A DNA stretch of 12,558 nt from BMS3Abin12 sp964487445 (GTDB lineage: Bacteria > Pseudomonadota > Gammaproteobacteria > 21-64-14), in contig CAZAQG010000069.1 in the NCBI GenBank assembly GCA_964487445.1, positions 1 to 12,558 on the forward strand, given 5' to 3'. The position numbers and the translations under genes are program-made. Of the stretch, positions 1 to 7,991 are shown piece after piece. The notes under the pieces are model-generated. The model saw only the letters and a list, made by a program, of their open reading frames with translations. It was not told the origin of the DNA and did not search any database. Positions within the stretch are counted from its first letter, which is position 1. Every line of letters begins with the position of its first letter.

Positions 1-21
1 CCCCTTGAATCCTCTCGGCCG

Positions 22-48
22 ACGCCGCGCAATCCGCAGCCGCGGCGT
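22..48 (-). terminator. Hairpin downstream of purL, possible terminator
   Basis: A perfect 8-bp inverted repeat (ACGCCGCG at 22-29, CGCGGCGT at 41-48) surrounds an 11-nt loop. It lies about 57 bp past the purL stop, just beyond the REP-like hairpin at 64-81. No clear U-tract follows on the minus strand, so intrinsic termination is only a guess. The two hairpins in a row may instead protect the mRNA 3' end. No gene is seen in 1-104. Confidence 0.35.
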
Positions 49-56
49 AACCCGAA

Positions 57-90
57 CGTCGTCGGCGGGCCGAGGCCCGCCCTACCGGGA
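57..90 (-). repeat. REP-like palindromic repeat, copy A
   Basis: This 34-bp sequence is identical, in inverted orientation, to 9690-9723. Its core is the palindrome GGCGGGCCGAGGCCCGCC at 64-81 (8-bp arms, 2-nt loop), flanked by a GTAGGG-type sequence. It starts 15 bp past the purL stop codon. Small GC-rich palindromes repeated at gene 3' ends match REP/BIME elements, which RAYT transposases mobilise in other gammaproteobacteria. Repeat status is seen directly; the REP assignment is inference. Confidence 0.75.
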
Positions 91-104
91 AGAAGCGACG
101 TTGC

Positions 105-3100
105 TCAGTCGACCCAGCGGCGCGCGTTGCGGAACAGGCGCAGCCACGGCGAGTCCGCGCCCCATTCGGGCGGGTGCCAGGACAACTGCACGGTGCGAAA
201 CACCCGTTCCGGGTGCGGCATCAGGATCGTGACGCGCCCGTCGCGATTGGTGAGGCCGGTGATGCCCAGCGGCGAGCCGTTCGGGTTCTCCGGATAGTAT
301 TCGGCCGGTGCGCCGCCGGCATCGACGTAGCGCAGCGTCGCGAGTCCCTCGCGCAGCACGACCTCCGGCTCGATGCCGCCGGGGAACCGCGCGCGCCCCT
401 CGCCGTGGGCGACCGGTACCGGCAGCCGCGCACCCTCCATACCGGCGAAGACGATCGACGGCGAGGGCAGGACCTCGACCAGGCTCAGGCGCGCCTCGAA
501 CTGCTCCGAGGCGTTGGCGACGAAATGCGGCCAGTGCTCCGTACCCGGGATCAGTTCGCGCAACGCGGCGAGCATCTGGCAGCCGTTGCACACCCCCAGC
601 GCGAAGCGGTCGGTACGCGCGAAGAACGCTTCGAACGCCGCACGCAGGCGCTCGTCGAATAAAATGGTCTTCGCCCACCCCTCGCCCGCCCCCAGCACGT
701 CGCCGTAGGAAAATCCCCCGCAGGCGGCGATGCCGTGGAACGAATCGAGCGCGACGCGCCCCGCGAGCAGGTCGCTCATGTGCACGTCGTGGACCTCGAA
801 TCCGGCGCGGTGGAAAGCCGCGGCCATCTCGACGTGTCCGTTGACGCCCTGCTCGCGCAGGATCGCCACCGGCGGGCGCGCGCCGCGCGCGAGGTACGCC
901 GCCGCGGGATCGGCGTCCGGATCGAAGGGCACGTGCACGGCGGGCACGTCGACGGCGCGGCGCGTCGGGGCCTCGAATTCCTGGCGCGCGCACTCGGGAT
1001 CGTCGCGCAGCGCCTGCATCCGGTAGCCGGTCTCCGACCAGGCCGCCTGCAGTTCGGCGCGCGCGGCGGTGAAACATTCGCGCCCGCGCCACGAGATGCG
1101 TATGCGGTCCTCGCCGTTCGGGGCGCCGAGCAGGTGGGTGTGCCGCCCGAGGCCGGCGTCGTGGAAGCGCGCCAGAACCGCGGCCTGATCGGCGGCGCGC
1201 ACCTGGAGGACGGCGCCCAATTCCTCGGCGAACAACGCGGCCGGCGGATCCGCGCCGAGCGCATCGAGGGATACACTCACGCCGCAGCGCCCGGCGAAGG
1301 ACATCTCGCACAACGCGACGAACAGGCCGCCGTCGGAACGGTCGTGATAGGCGAGGATACGGCCGGCCTCGTTGAGATCCTGGACGGCCTCGAAGAATGC
1401 CGCCAACGCGCGGGGGTCGTCGAGATCCGGCGCGCGCTCGCCGACCTGCCGGTATACCTGGGCGAGCGCGGAACCGGCGAGCCGGTTGCGTCCCTTGCCG
1501 AGGTCCACGAGGATCAGCACGCCGTCTTCCGCACTCAACTGCGGGGTGAGCGTGCGCCGTGCATCGAGCACCGGCGCGAATGCCGAGATGATCACCGAGA
1601 GCGGCGCGATGACCGCGTGCTCGCCCTCCGAGTCGTGCCACACGGTCTTCATGGACAGCGAGTCCTTGCCCACCGGGATGGCGATGCCCAGCGCCGGGCA
1701 GAGTTCCTCGCCGAGTGCGCGCACCGTGTCGTAGAGGGCGGCGTCCTCGCCCGGGTGGCCGGCCGCCGCCATCCAGTTGGCCGACAGTCGCACCGCGCCG
1801 AGCCGCCCGATATGCGCCGCGGCCAGGTTGGTGAGCGCCTCGCCCACGGCCATGCGCCCGGAGGCCGGGGCGTCGACCAGGGCCACCGGCGCGCGCTCGC
1901 CCAACGCCATCGCCTCACCGCGATAACCGGAATAATCGGCCAATGTCACCGCGCAATCGGCCACCGGGACCTGTCCGGGACCGACCATCTGGTCGCGCGC
2001 CGTCAATCCACCCACGGTGCGGTCGCCGATGGTGATGAGAAACGCCTTGCTCCCCACCGCCGGCAGACGGAGCACGCGCAGGGCGACTGCGTGCAGATCG
2101 GTGTCCGGGAGTTCCAGCCCGGGCTTGTGGAACGGGTGGTGGCGGGCCTCGCGCAGCATCTTCGGCGGCTTGCCGAGCAGCACGTCGAGGGGCAGATCCA
2201 CGGGCGTATTGTCGAACAGCCCGTCGCCGACCAGCAACCGGCGCTCGGCGCTCGTCTCGCCGATGACCGAGAACGGACAGCGCTCGCGCTCGCAGATCGC
2301 GCGGAAATCCTCCAGGCGCACCGTGACGATCGCCAGCACGTAGCGTTCCTGGGCCTCGTTGCACCAGATCTCCATGGGCGACATCCCGGGATCGGCGCTC
2401 GGCACCGCGCGCAGCTCGAAGCGCCCGCCGCGCCCGCCGCCGTCGACCAGTTCGGGAACCGCATTCGACAACCCGCCGGCACCGACGTCGTGGATCGACA
2501 GCAGCGGGTTATCCTCGCCCAGCGCCCAGCAACGGTCGATGACCTCCTGGCAACGGCGCTGCATCTCGGCGTTGCCGCGCTGTACCGAGGCGAAATCCAG
2601 CGCCTCGCTGCCGGTCCCCGCGGCCACCGAGGAGGCGGCGCCGCCACCGAGCCCGATCAGCATCGCGGGCCCGCCGATCACCACGACCAAGGCACCCTCC
2701 GGCAGATCGCGTTTCTCGACGTGTTGCGCGCGGATATTGCCGAGCCCGCCCGCGAGCATGATCGGTTTGTGGTAGCCGCGCACCTCGCGCCCCGAGGGTC
2801 CCGGCACCGCCTCCTCGAAGGTGCGGAAATAGCCCGCCAGATTGGGCCGTCCGAATTCGTTGTTGAAGCGCGCCGCGCCGATCGGCGCCTCGAGCATGAT
2901 CTCCAGGGCCGAGACGATGCGCCCGGGGCGCCCGAAATCGCCCTCCCAGGGCTGCACGAAGCCGGGGATGCGCAGGTTGGACACCGAGTAGCCGGCGAGT
3001 CCCGCCTTGGGCCGGGCGCCGCGGCCGGTGGCGCCCTCGTCGCGGATCTCGCCGCCGACGCCGGTGGCGGCACCGGGGAACGGCGAGATGGCGGTCGGGT

Positions 3101-4010
3101 GGTTGTGGGTCTCGACCTTCATCACGATGTGGGCGGGCTCCTCGATCTGCCGGTAGTGTCCGCCGGCCGGGTCCGGGAAGAAGCGCTGCGCCGGCCATCC
3201 CTCGATGACCGCGGCGTTGTCGCGGTAGGCCGAGAGCACCCCCTCGGGGCTGACGCGATACGTGTTGCGGATCATCGCGAACAGCGAGTGCTCGCGGGCG
3301 CGGGCGTCGATCACCCAGTCGGCGTTGAAGATCTTGTGGCGACAGTGTTCGGAGTTGGCCTGCGCGAACATCATCAATTCGATGTCGCCCGGGTTGCGCC
3401 CGAGCGCCGTGAAATGCTCCAGCAGGTAGTCCACCTCGTCGGAAGAGAGCGCCAGGCCGAGTGCGCGGTCGGCCGCCTCGAGCGCCGCGCGTCCGCCGCC
3501 GAGTACGTCCACGGTGACGAGCGGCGCCGGTTCGGCCTGCAGGAACAGCCCCGCCGCCTCCTCGAACGAGTCGAGAACGGTCTGCGTCATACGATCATGC
3601 AGCAACGGGCGGATACGGGCCGCCTCGCCGGCCCCCAGAGGGGCCCCGTCCCGGCGCGTGAGGAAGTAGGCGATGCCCCGCTCCAGGCGCTGTATCGCAC
3701 CGAGCCCGCAATTGTGGGCGATATCGGTGGCCTTGCTGGACCAGGGGGAGAGGGTGCCGAGGCGCGGCACCACCAGTTGCAGGCTCCCGGCCGCGGGTTC
3801 CGAAGAAAGTTCCGGGGGGCGCTCCGGTCCGTAGTGCAGCAGCCGCTCCAGGCGCTCGCGCTCGACCGGCCGCAACGCCCGTTCCAGATCGGCAAAATGC
3901 ACGAACTCCGCATAAACAGCGCCGAACTCCGGGAGTTCCAGGCGGATCCGGTCGGCCAGCGCGTCGGCGCGGAAACGGGACAGGGCCGGGCTGCCGGCTA
4001 TCTGCAGCAT
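105..4010 (-). CDS. purL: Phosphoribosylformylglycinamidine synthase, large single-chain form
   Basis: This cytosolic enzyme converts FGAR, glutamine and ATP to FGAM in step four of de novo purine synthesis. The 1301 residues match the single-chain proteobacterial PurL (about 1295). Visible motifs include NSEHCRHK near 220, KVETHNHPTAI near 298-308, GLGGGAASS near 453-461 and IHDVGAGGLSNA near 506-517. The C-terminal class I glutaminase domain has GFSYGDVLGAGEGWA near 1099-1113, the nucleophile in GVCNGCQ (Cys1141) and the His/Glu of MPHPE (His1266, Glu1268). The frame stays open for 65 more codons upstream, into the hydrolase gene. The ATG at 4010 (MLQIAGSP) was chosen because it gives the family's N-terminus and avoids that overlap, though no strong Shine-Dalgarno sequence precedes it. 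It lies 97 bp after the hydrolase stop in the same direction. In Pseudomonas and E. coli a purC gene sits near this block instead. Confidence 0.98.
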   Translation of the reverse strand: MLQIAGSPALSRFRADALADRIRLELPEFGAVYAEFVHFADLERALRPVERERLERLLHYGPERPPELSSEPAAGSLQLVVPRLGTLSPWSSKATDIAHNCGLGAIQRLERGIAYFLTRRDGAPLGAGEAARIRPLLHDRMTQTVLDSFEEAAGLFLQAEPAPLVTVDVLGGGRAALEAADRALGLALSSDEVDYLLEHFTALGRNPGDIELMMFAQANSEHCRHKIFNADWVIDARAREHSLFAMIRNTYRVSPEGVLSAYRDNAAVIEGWPAQRFFPDPAGGHYRQIEEPAHIVMKVETHNHPTAISPFPGAATGVGGEIRDEGATGRGARPKAGLAGYSVSNLRIPGFVQPWEGDFGRPGRIVSALEIMLEAPIGAARFNNEFGRPNLAGYFRTFEEAVPGPSGREVRGYHKPIMLAGGLGNIRAQHVEKRDLPEGALVVVIGGPAMLIGLGGGAASSVAAGTGSEALDFASVQRGNAEMQRRCQEVIDRCWALGEDNPLLSIHDVGAGGLSNAVPELVDGGGRGGRFELRAVPSADPGMSPMEIWCNEAQERYVLAIVTVRLEDFRAICERERCPFSVIGETSAERRLLVGDGLFDNTPVDLPLDVLLGKPPKMLREARHHPFHKPGLELPDTDLHAVALRVLRLPAVGSKAFLITIGDRTVGGLTARDQMVGPGQVPVADCAVTLADYSGYRGEAMALGERAPVALVDAPASGRMAVGEALTNLAAAHIGRLGAVRLSANWMAAAGHPGEDAALYDTVRALGEELCPALGIAIPVGKDSLSMKTVWHDSEGEHAVIAPLSVIISAFAPVLDARRTLTPQLSAEDGVLILVDLGKGRNRLAGSALAQVYRQVGERAPDLDDPRALAAFFEAVQDLNEAGRILAYHDRSDGGLFVALCEMSFAGRCGVSVSLDALGADPPAALFAEELGAVLQVRAADQAAVLARFHDAGLGRHTHLLGAPNGEDRIRISWRGRECFTAARAELQAAWSETGYRMQALRDDPECARQEFEAPTRRAVDVPAVHVPFDPDADPAAAYLARGARPPVAILREQGVNGHVEMAAAFHRAGFEVHDVHMSDLLAGRVALDSFHGIAACGGFSYGDVLGAGEGWAKTILFDERLRAAFEAFFARTDRFALGVCNGCQMLAALRELIPGTEHWPHFVANASEQFEARLSLVEVLPSPSIVFAGMEGARLPVPVAHGEGRARFPGGIEPEVVLREGLATLRYVDAGGAPAEYYPENPNGSPLGITGLTNRDGRVTILMPHPERVFRTVQLSWHPPEWGADSPWLRLFRNARRWVD

Positions 4011-4107
4011 CGTAGGACGTCTTTGCGGCACAGGGGGCTCAGCATGGTACTGGATGGGGTCGATGCGCACCAGCGCGGCGCGGTGTCGGCAACCGGCGGC
4101 CCCGCAT

Positions 4108-4866
4108 TCAGGACAGGTCGCGCCAATCGAGTCCGTCTTCCTGATCGGCCACCGCGATCCATCCCGGGGCGCAGCCGAGCACCGCCGCGAGAGCGGCGCG
4201 CGCATGCTCCGGGCGATTATTGCGCTCGCTCAGGTGCGCTGCGACCAAATGGCGCAGGTGCGAACGGTCGAGGCGCGCCAGCAGGTCCGCCGCCTGGGCG
4301 TTGCTCAAATGCCCGTGCGACCCGCCCACACGCGCCTGGAGCGCCGGCGGATAGGGTCCGGCGGCCAGCAGTCCGGGATCGTGATTGCACTCGAGAATCA
4401 GCGCGTCGCAGCCGGTCAGCATCTGCGCGATGTGCGCGGTGGCCATGCCCGTATCGGTGAGGATGCCCAGGCGCCGCGCGCCGTCGCCGATCACGAACTG
4501 GGTCGGCTCGCGCGCGTCGTGGGGTACGGCGAACGGACGCACCTCCAGATCGCCCACCGCGAAGCCCTCCAGCGCGTTGAACCGGTGCAGGAGGTGGACC
4601 GGCTGGCGCAGAAAGCCGGCGGTGCCCGCGGTGGCCCATACCGGGAGGCGATGGCGGCGCGAGAGACACGCCACCCCGCGCAGGTGGTCGCCGTGTTCGT
4701 GGGTCACCACGATCGCGGTCAGATCCTCGGCGCGCCGCCCAAGGCATCCCAACCGCCGTTCCGCCTGGGCCGCCGGAAAACCACAGTCGACCAGCACGCA
4801 CGAGGATCCGTGCTCCACCAGGGTGGCATTGCCGCGGCTGCCGCTGCCAAGCGAGGCGAATCGCAC
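4108..4866 (-). CDS. YycJ/WalJ-type metallo-beta-lactamase-fold hydrolase
   Basis: This 252-aa protein has the complete metal-site series of the family: THEHGDH (55-61), PHDA (115-118), TDTG (137-140), LECNHD (158-163), SHGHLSN (183-189) and AHLSERNN (210-217). The N-terminus MRFASLGSGSRGN is typical of YycJ/VicX proteins, for which exonuclease or nucleic-acid-processing activity has been proposed; its substrate here is unknown. The start is a GTG. An in-frame TAA lies directly before it and no other start occurs for about 140 codons, so this start is essentially forced. No Shine-Dalgarno sequence precedes it because a 162-bp foldback element sits immediately upstream. The next gene upstream is bamC, and purL follows 97 bp downstream. 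A homologue in the same position beside bamC is known in Pseudomonas. Confidence 0.93.
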   Translation of the reverse strand: MRFASLGSGSRGNATLVEHGSSCVLVDCGFPAAQAERRLGCLGRRAEDLTAIVVTHEHGDHLRGVACLSRRHRLPVWATAGTAGFLRQPVHLLHRFNALEGFAVGDLEVRPFAVPHDAREPTQFVIGDGARRLGILTDTGMATAHIAQMLTGCDALILECNHDPGLLAAGPYPPALQARVGGSHGHLSNAQAADLLARLDRSHLRHLVAAHLSERNNRPEHARAALAAVLGCAPGWIAVADQEDGLDWRDLS

Positions 4867-4869
4867 TTA

Positions 4870-5031
4870 ACAGCCCGTCGGACTTAGGGGTTCGTAGCGA
4901 GGCGAGTGGGAGATCGAGGACACTTTTTCGATCGTTCGAGGCGAATAGCGGGCATTATTCAACGAAGACGATCGGAAAAATGGACCGATCTCCCGCCGCC
5001 GCAGTAGAACATCCCAAGTCCGACAGGCTGC
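4870..5031. mobile_element. MITE-like foldback element with TA flanks
   Basis: The whole 162-bp segment is an imperfect inverted repeat. The outer ends, CAGCCCGTCGGACTT at 4871-4885 and AAGTCCGACAGGCTG at 5016-5030, match with one mismatch. Pairing continues inward through GGGAGATCG, a TTTTTC/GATCGT segment and GAATA (4943-4947)/TATTC (4956-4960), leaving an 8-nt loop at 4948-4955. It contains no plausible gene. TA dinucleotides flank it at 4868-4869 and 5032-5033, consistent with the target duplication of IS630/Tc1-like elements; a 2-bp match alone is weak evidence. It separates bamC from the hydrolase gene, and transcribed RNA could form a long hairpin that affects readthrough, processing or translation downstream. 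The structure is certain; mobility and family are inferred. Confidence 0.75.
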
Positions 5032-6155
5032 TAGCGCAGCTGCTCCTGGAGCAGGGTCAGGATACGCTGTGCACTCTTGGAGTGGTCCGGTTTGCCGCCG
5101 TCATCCAGCACCACCACTCGCGTATCCTTCCCGGAGGGCTGCCGGCGCAACCGGATCCGGTAACGCTCGCCCCCGGACTTTCCGGAGCCAAACCAGCGCG
5201 CGAACAGACCGCGCCGCTCCTGCTCCTTGAGGGGATCGTCGTAGCGCACGAAGTAAAGGCCCTTGTCCCGGTCCTGGCGCCGGACCAGGAAGCCCACGCG
5301 GTCCAGAGCGATTCCGGTGCGGCGCCAGGCGCGTGCGAAGGGATCGTGGATCTCCAGTGCGAGGACACCGCCGGCCCCGCGTACCAACTCGGCCCGCGGC
5401 GGACCCTGCGGGACATCCTGCACCGAGGTCTTGGCGAACGCCTCCGACGCCCCCAGGAACACCATCAGACGGCGCAACATCGCCGCCTCGCGGTCCGGAT
5501 TCGGCGGGGTCATCTCCCAGATGAAATTCCCGTCGTGGACCACCTCGCGCACGCTCCGCCGACTGAGGTAGAGGTCGGTGGTCCCGGGACGATCACCGGG
5601 CTCTACGCGTACCAGGTATTGGCTCCGGATCGGGGCCGAATACAGGCCGGAGATCACTTTGTTGAGGAGCATGCGGATCGGCCCCTCGGCGATGTTCGGC
5701 CGATACTCGGCCCAGTTGGTCTGCAGGATGCCGGCGCGCGGATTCTCCTGCCGGATGAGGAAACCGTTTTTCAGCCAGAACTCGCGCACTTTGGGCCAGA
5801 TGCGGGCCGGCGGGGCGTCGATGACCAGCCAGCGCTCGGTGCCGTCGCGCACCACCCGGATACCCCGGATCGGGGCGGCCACCTGCCCGGCTCCGGCATG
5901 CGGGCCGCCCGGCACAACTCCGGGAACCCCGGCGGCGGCCGGTCGCGTCGGCGAGGCGCCCGGAATTTTCATGGAGGCGTCGGTGGGCGGGGCACTCAGC
6001 CCCGGCGGGACCTCGAGCGGCCGTGCGACCTTGCCGTTTTGGTATTCCGGGGTGCGTTCGGGCAGCAACTGATGCAAGGCCGAGCAGCCCGCCAGCGACG
6101 CAATCACCGCCAGCAGCGCCAACCCGGGAAGAGTTCCACGAGTCAATGACGGCAT
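5031..6155 (-). CDS. bamC: Outer-membrane protein assembly lipoprotein BamC
   Basis: BamC (NlpB) is an accessory lipoprotein of the BAM complex, which folds beta-barrel proteins into the outer membrane. The 374-aa product has a lipoprotein signal: a basic start, a hydrophobic stretch at 9-21 and the lipobox LAGC with Cys24 as acylation site. The conserved unstructured segment that contacts BamD in E. coli is recognisable in ARPLEVPPGLSAP (44-56). An Ala/Pro/Gly-rich linker (about 57-95) leads to a first helix-grip domain (about 97-235, with RWLVIDAPPARIWPKV) and a second (about 260-374, with GLYFVRYDDP). The gene begins 22 bp after dapA, with GGGA as a modest ribosome site. Its TAG stop (5031-5033) uses the terminal base of the foldback element; the stop was probably TAA before insertion. 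At 374 aa it is slightly longer than E. coli BamC, mainly because of the linker. Confidence 0.95.
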   Translation of the reverse strand: MPSLTRGTLPGLALLAVIASLAGCSALHQLLPERTPEYQNGKVARPLEVPPGLSAPPTDASMKIPGASPTRPAAAGVPGVVPGGPHAGAGQVAAPIRGIRVVRDGTERWLVIDAPPARIWPKVREFWLKNGFLIRQENPRAGILQTNWAEYRPNIAEGPIRMLLNKVISGLYSAPIRSQYLVRVEPGDRPGTTDLYLSRRSVREVVHDGNFIWEMTPPNPDREAAMLRRLMVFLGASEAFAKTSVQDVPQGPPRAELVRGAGGVLALEIHDPFARAWRRTGIALDRVGFLVRRQDRDKGLYFVRYDDPLKEQERRGLFARWFGSGKSGGERYRIRLRRQPSGKDTRVVVLDDGGKPDHSKSAQRILTLLQEQLR

Positions 6156-6177
6156 GGGATTCCCGTAACGATGGATT

Positions 6178-7053
6178 TCACAACGCGCCGGCCTGCTTCA
6201 TGGCGCGGCGCACGTCTTCATGGAAGCGTTCGGAGAGGACCGTCATGGGCAGCCGGATCCCGGGGGAGATCATGTCCATCTCGTGGAGCGCCCATTTTAC
6301 CGGGATGGGATTGGCCTCGACGAACAAATTCTTGTACAGGCCCCCCAGGCGCGCGTTCACGGCCTCGGCCCCCGCACGATCCCCCGCGATGGCGGCCGCG
6401 CACAGTTGGTGCATGAGGCGCGGGGCCACGTTGGCGGTCACCGAGATCACGCCGCGCGCTCCGGCGAGCATCAGTTCCATCGCCGTAGCGTCGTCGCCGC
6501 TGTAGAGGTCCATTCGCTCGCCGCAACGCTCCAACAACTCACGGCCGCGCTCCAAGCTGCCGGTCGCCTCCTTGATACCCACGATGTTGGAAACCGCCGC
6601 GAGCCGTTCCACCGTCTCCGGCAGCAGGTCGCAGGCGGTACGCCCGGGGACGTTGTACAGGATCTGGGGCATGGGCACGGCTTCGGCGACGGCCTTGTAA
6701 TGGAGGTAGAGACCCTCTTGAGTCGGCTTGTTGTAGTAAGGCGTGACCAGCAACGCCGCGTCGGCGCCGACCTTCATGGCGCAACGGGTCAGCTCGATGG
6801 CCTCGCGGGTGGCGTTCGACCCCGTCCCCGCAATTACCGGCACGCGCCCCTTCACCATCTCCACCACCCGGCGGATCACCTTGCAGTGCTCCGCCCCGTC
6901 GAGGGTGGCCGACTCGCCGGTGGTACCCATCACCACGATCGCGTCGGTGCCGTTCTCCAGGTGAAACTCCACGAGCCGGGCAAGGGCCCGCTCGTCCAGT
7001 GCACCGTCGGTACGCATGGGGGTGACGAGGGCGACCATGCTGCCGTGGAACAT
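6178..7053 (-). CDS. dapA: 4-hydroxy-tetrahydrodipicolinate synthase
   Basis: DapA condenses pyruvate with aspartate semialdehyde, the first committed step to diaminopimelate and lysine, in the cytosol. The 291 aa form a standard TIM-barrel DHDPS. Conserved positions match E. coli numbering: GTTGES with Thr44/Thr45, YY at 106-107, YNVPGRT with Tyr133 and Arg138, and the Schiff-base Lys161 in GIKEATG. The ATG at 7053 (MFHGSMVALVTPM) was chosen over a start 12 codons upstream because it gives the family's canonical N-terminus and has GGGAG 10 nt before it. The upstream start would also lie at the predicted transcription start. dapA is the first gene of the minus-strand run dapA-bamC-hydrolase-purL and diverges from gcvR. 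Confidence 0.98.
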   Translation of the reverse strand: MFHGSMVALVTPMRTDGALDERALARLVEFHLENGTDAIVVMGTTGESATLDGAEHCKVIRRVVEMVKGRVPVIAGTGSNATREAIELTRCAMKVGADAALLVTPYYNKPTQEGLYLHYKAVAEAVPMPQILYNVPGRTACDLLPETVERLAAVSNIVGIKEATGSLERGRELLERCGERMDLYSGDDATAMELMLAGARGVISVTANVAPRLMHQLCAAAIAGDRAGAEAVNARLGGLYKNLFVEANPIPVKWALHEMDMISPGIRLPMTVLSERFHEDVRRAMKQAGAL

Positions 7054-7446
7054 GCCGGAGGGACTCCCTGAGGATCGCGCAACGAGCAATGCGACATACT
7101 AATGGGGGCGCGTGCCGGTGACAAGCGGCCCCGCGAATCCGGCACGGCGCCGCACGGCCGGGTACAGTGCACCGGCGGGTGTTTCCGCGCCGGTGCCTGG
7201 GGTATGCTTTAGACCTTCCAGGATTGGCCTGCCGATGGTCCCGACCCGAATGAACGATACTCCACGGCCCGACCGGCTTCGAACCGGGTTCCGGGCGGTT
7301 CCCGAACACCATCGGCCCGGAAGAGGCCGCCGCGCGACCCCGCGCGTCGCCCCCGTAGGGAACGTCGTGGCCGTTGTGGACACCCCGGAAGATGGTACGC
7401 CCGTGCACCGGGCGTCGGTGTACACCAGTCGGGAGGGATCGCGCCG
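7054..7446. other. Divergent dapA-gcvR intergenic region with inverted repeats
   Basis: These 393 bp hold no gene that I recognise. Besides the dapA promoter there is a perfect 9-bp inverted repeat, GCACCGGCG (7169-7177) and CGCCGGTGC (7188-7196), with a 10-nt loop. A second one, ACGCCCG (7397-7403) and CGGGCGT (7409-7415), has a 5-nt loop and ends 31 bp before the gcvR ATG. TATGCT at 7203-7208 is a possible plus-strand -10 for gcvR, but no good -35 accompanies it. If it is used, the gcvR leader is over 200 nt and includes the second hairpin. Open frames across this region lack family-like sequence and I take them to be chance. Confidence 0.55.
7096..7124 (-). promoter_or_regulatory. Predicted sigma-70 promoter for dapA
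   Basis: On the minus strand, TTGTCA (7119-7124, 5/6 match to the -35 consensus) is separated by exactly 17 bp from TAGTAT (7096-7101, 4/6 match to the -10). The predicted transcription start is near 7089, giving a leader of about 36 nt before the dapA ATG at 7053. It is the best promoter match in this divergent region. Confidence 0.6.
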
Positions 7447-7989
7447 ATGTCCGCGTCGATGAATAACCTGCTCGTCGTCTCGGCACTCGGACAAGACCGG
7501 CCGGGCATCGTCAACGAACTCTCGCTCGCGATCCTCAACTGCGGTTGCAACATCGAGGACAGTCGCATGACCGTCCTCGGCGGGGAATTCGCCGTCATTC
7601 TGCTGGTCTCCGGAAACTGGAGCACCATCGCGAAGCTGGAAAACGCGATGACGGGGCTCGAACAGCGCCTCGGCATGACCATCACCTCCAAACGCACCGA
7701 GGTGCGGCGCACCCCGGCTCCGCTCCTGCCGTACACGGTGGAGGTGGTGAGCATCGATCATCCCGGGATCGTCCACAACCTGGCGGAGTTCTTCTCCTCG
7801 CGCGAGATCAACATCCAGGAGTTGACCACCGGCAGCTACGCCGCGGCCCACACCGGCGCGCCCATGTTCTCCATACACATGACGGTGAACATCCCGGCGG
7901 GGATCCCGATCGCCGCACTGCGCGAGGAATTCATGGACTTCTGCGACGCACTCAACCTCGATGCGATCATGGAGCCGATCAAGGGTTGA
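7447..7989 (+). CDS. gcvR: GcvR-like double ACT-domain regulator
   Basis: GcvR in E. coli is an ACT-domain protein that represses the glycine-cleavage operon by binding the activator GcvA; glycine relieves this. The 180-aa product has two ACT domains: about 6-80, with VSALGQDRPGIVNELS and the N-IEDSRMTVLGGEFA strand, and about 96-175, with VEVVSIDHPGIVHNLAEFF and INIQELTT. It has no DNA-binding domain, consistent with action through a partner. The ATG at 7447 follows GGGAGGGA (7431-7438) at good spacing; an ATG four codons later is possible. The gene is divergent to dapA, as in E. coli and Pseudomonas. No gcvA or gcv operon is in the window, so its target here is unproven, and the name rests on similarity plus position. 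Confidence 0.88.
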   Translation: MSASMNNLLVVSALGQDRPGIVNELSLAILNCGCNIEDSRMTVLGGEFAVILLVSGNWSTIAKLENAMTGLEQRLGMTITSKRTEVRRTPAPLLPYTVEVVSIDHPGIVHNLAEFFSSREINIQELTTGSYAAAHTGAPMFSIHMTVNIPAGIPIAALREEFMDFCDALNLDAIMEPIKG

Positions 7990-7991
7990 GA

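Noticed and set aside
735..4460. A stop-free plus-strand frame of about 1240 codons antisense to purL and part of the hydrolase gene.
   Set aside because: Very GC-rich genes with strong third-position bias often leave an antisense frame open. The sequence is Arg/His/Gln/Gly-rich with no recognisable domain, and purL on the other strand is unambiguous.
4865..5034. Foldback element considered as an integron attC site, because ACTTAAC at 4865-4871 fits the RYYYAAC core.
   Set aside because: The other end (GCTAGCG) does not fit GTTRRRY, the arms pair along the full length unlike attC, and the flanking genes are core chromosomal genes, not cassettes.
4980..6149. Long plus-strand frame opposite bamC.
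   Set aside because: It mirrors bamC codons, has no domain and no ribosome site, and begins inside the foldback element.
7112..7462. Plus-strand frame of 116 codons in the dapA-gcvR intergenic region, including an inner ATG at 7250.
   Set aside because: Its composition is Arg/Pro-rich with no recognisable family, and it overlaps the gcvR start and both inverted repeats.
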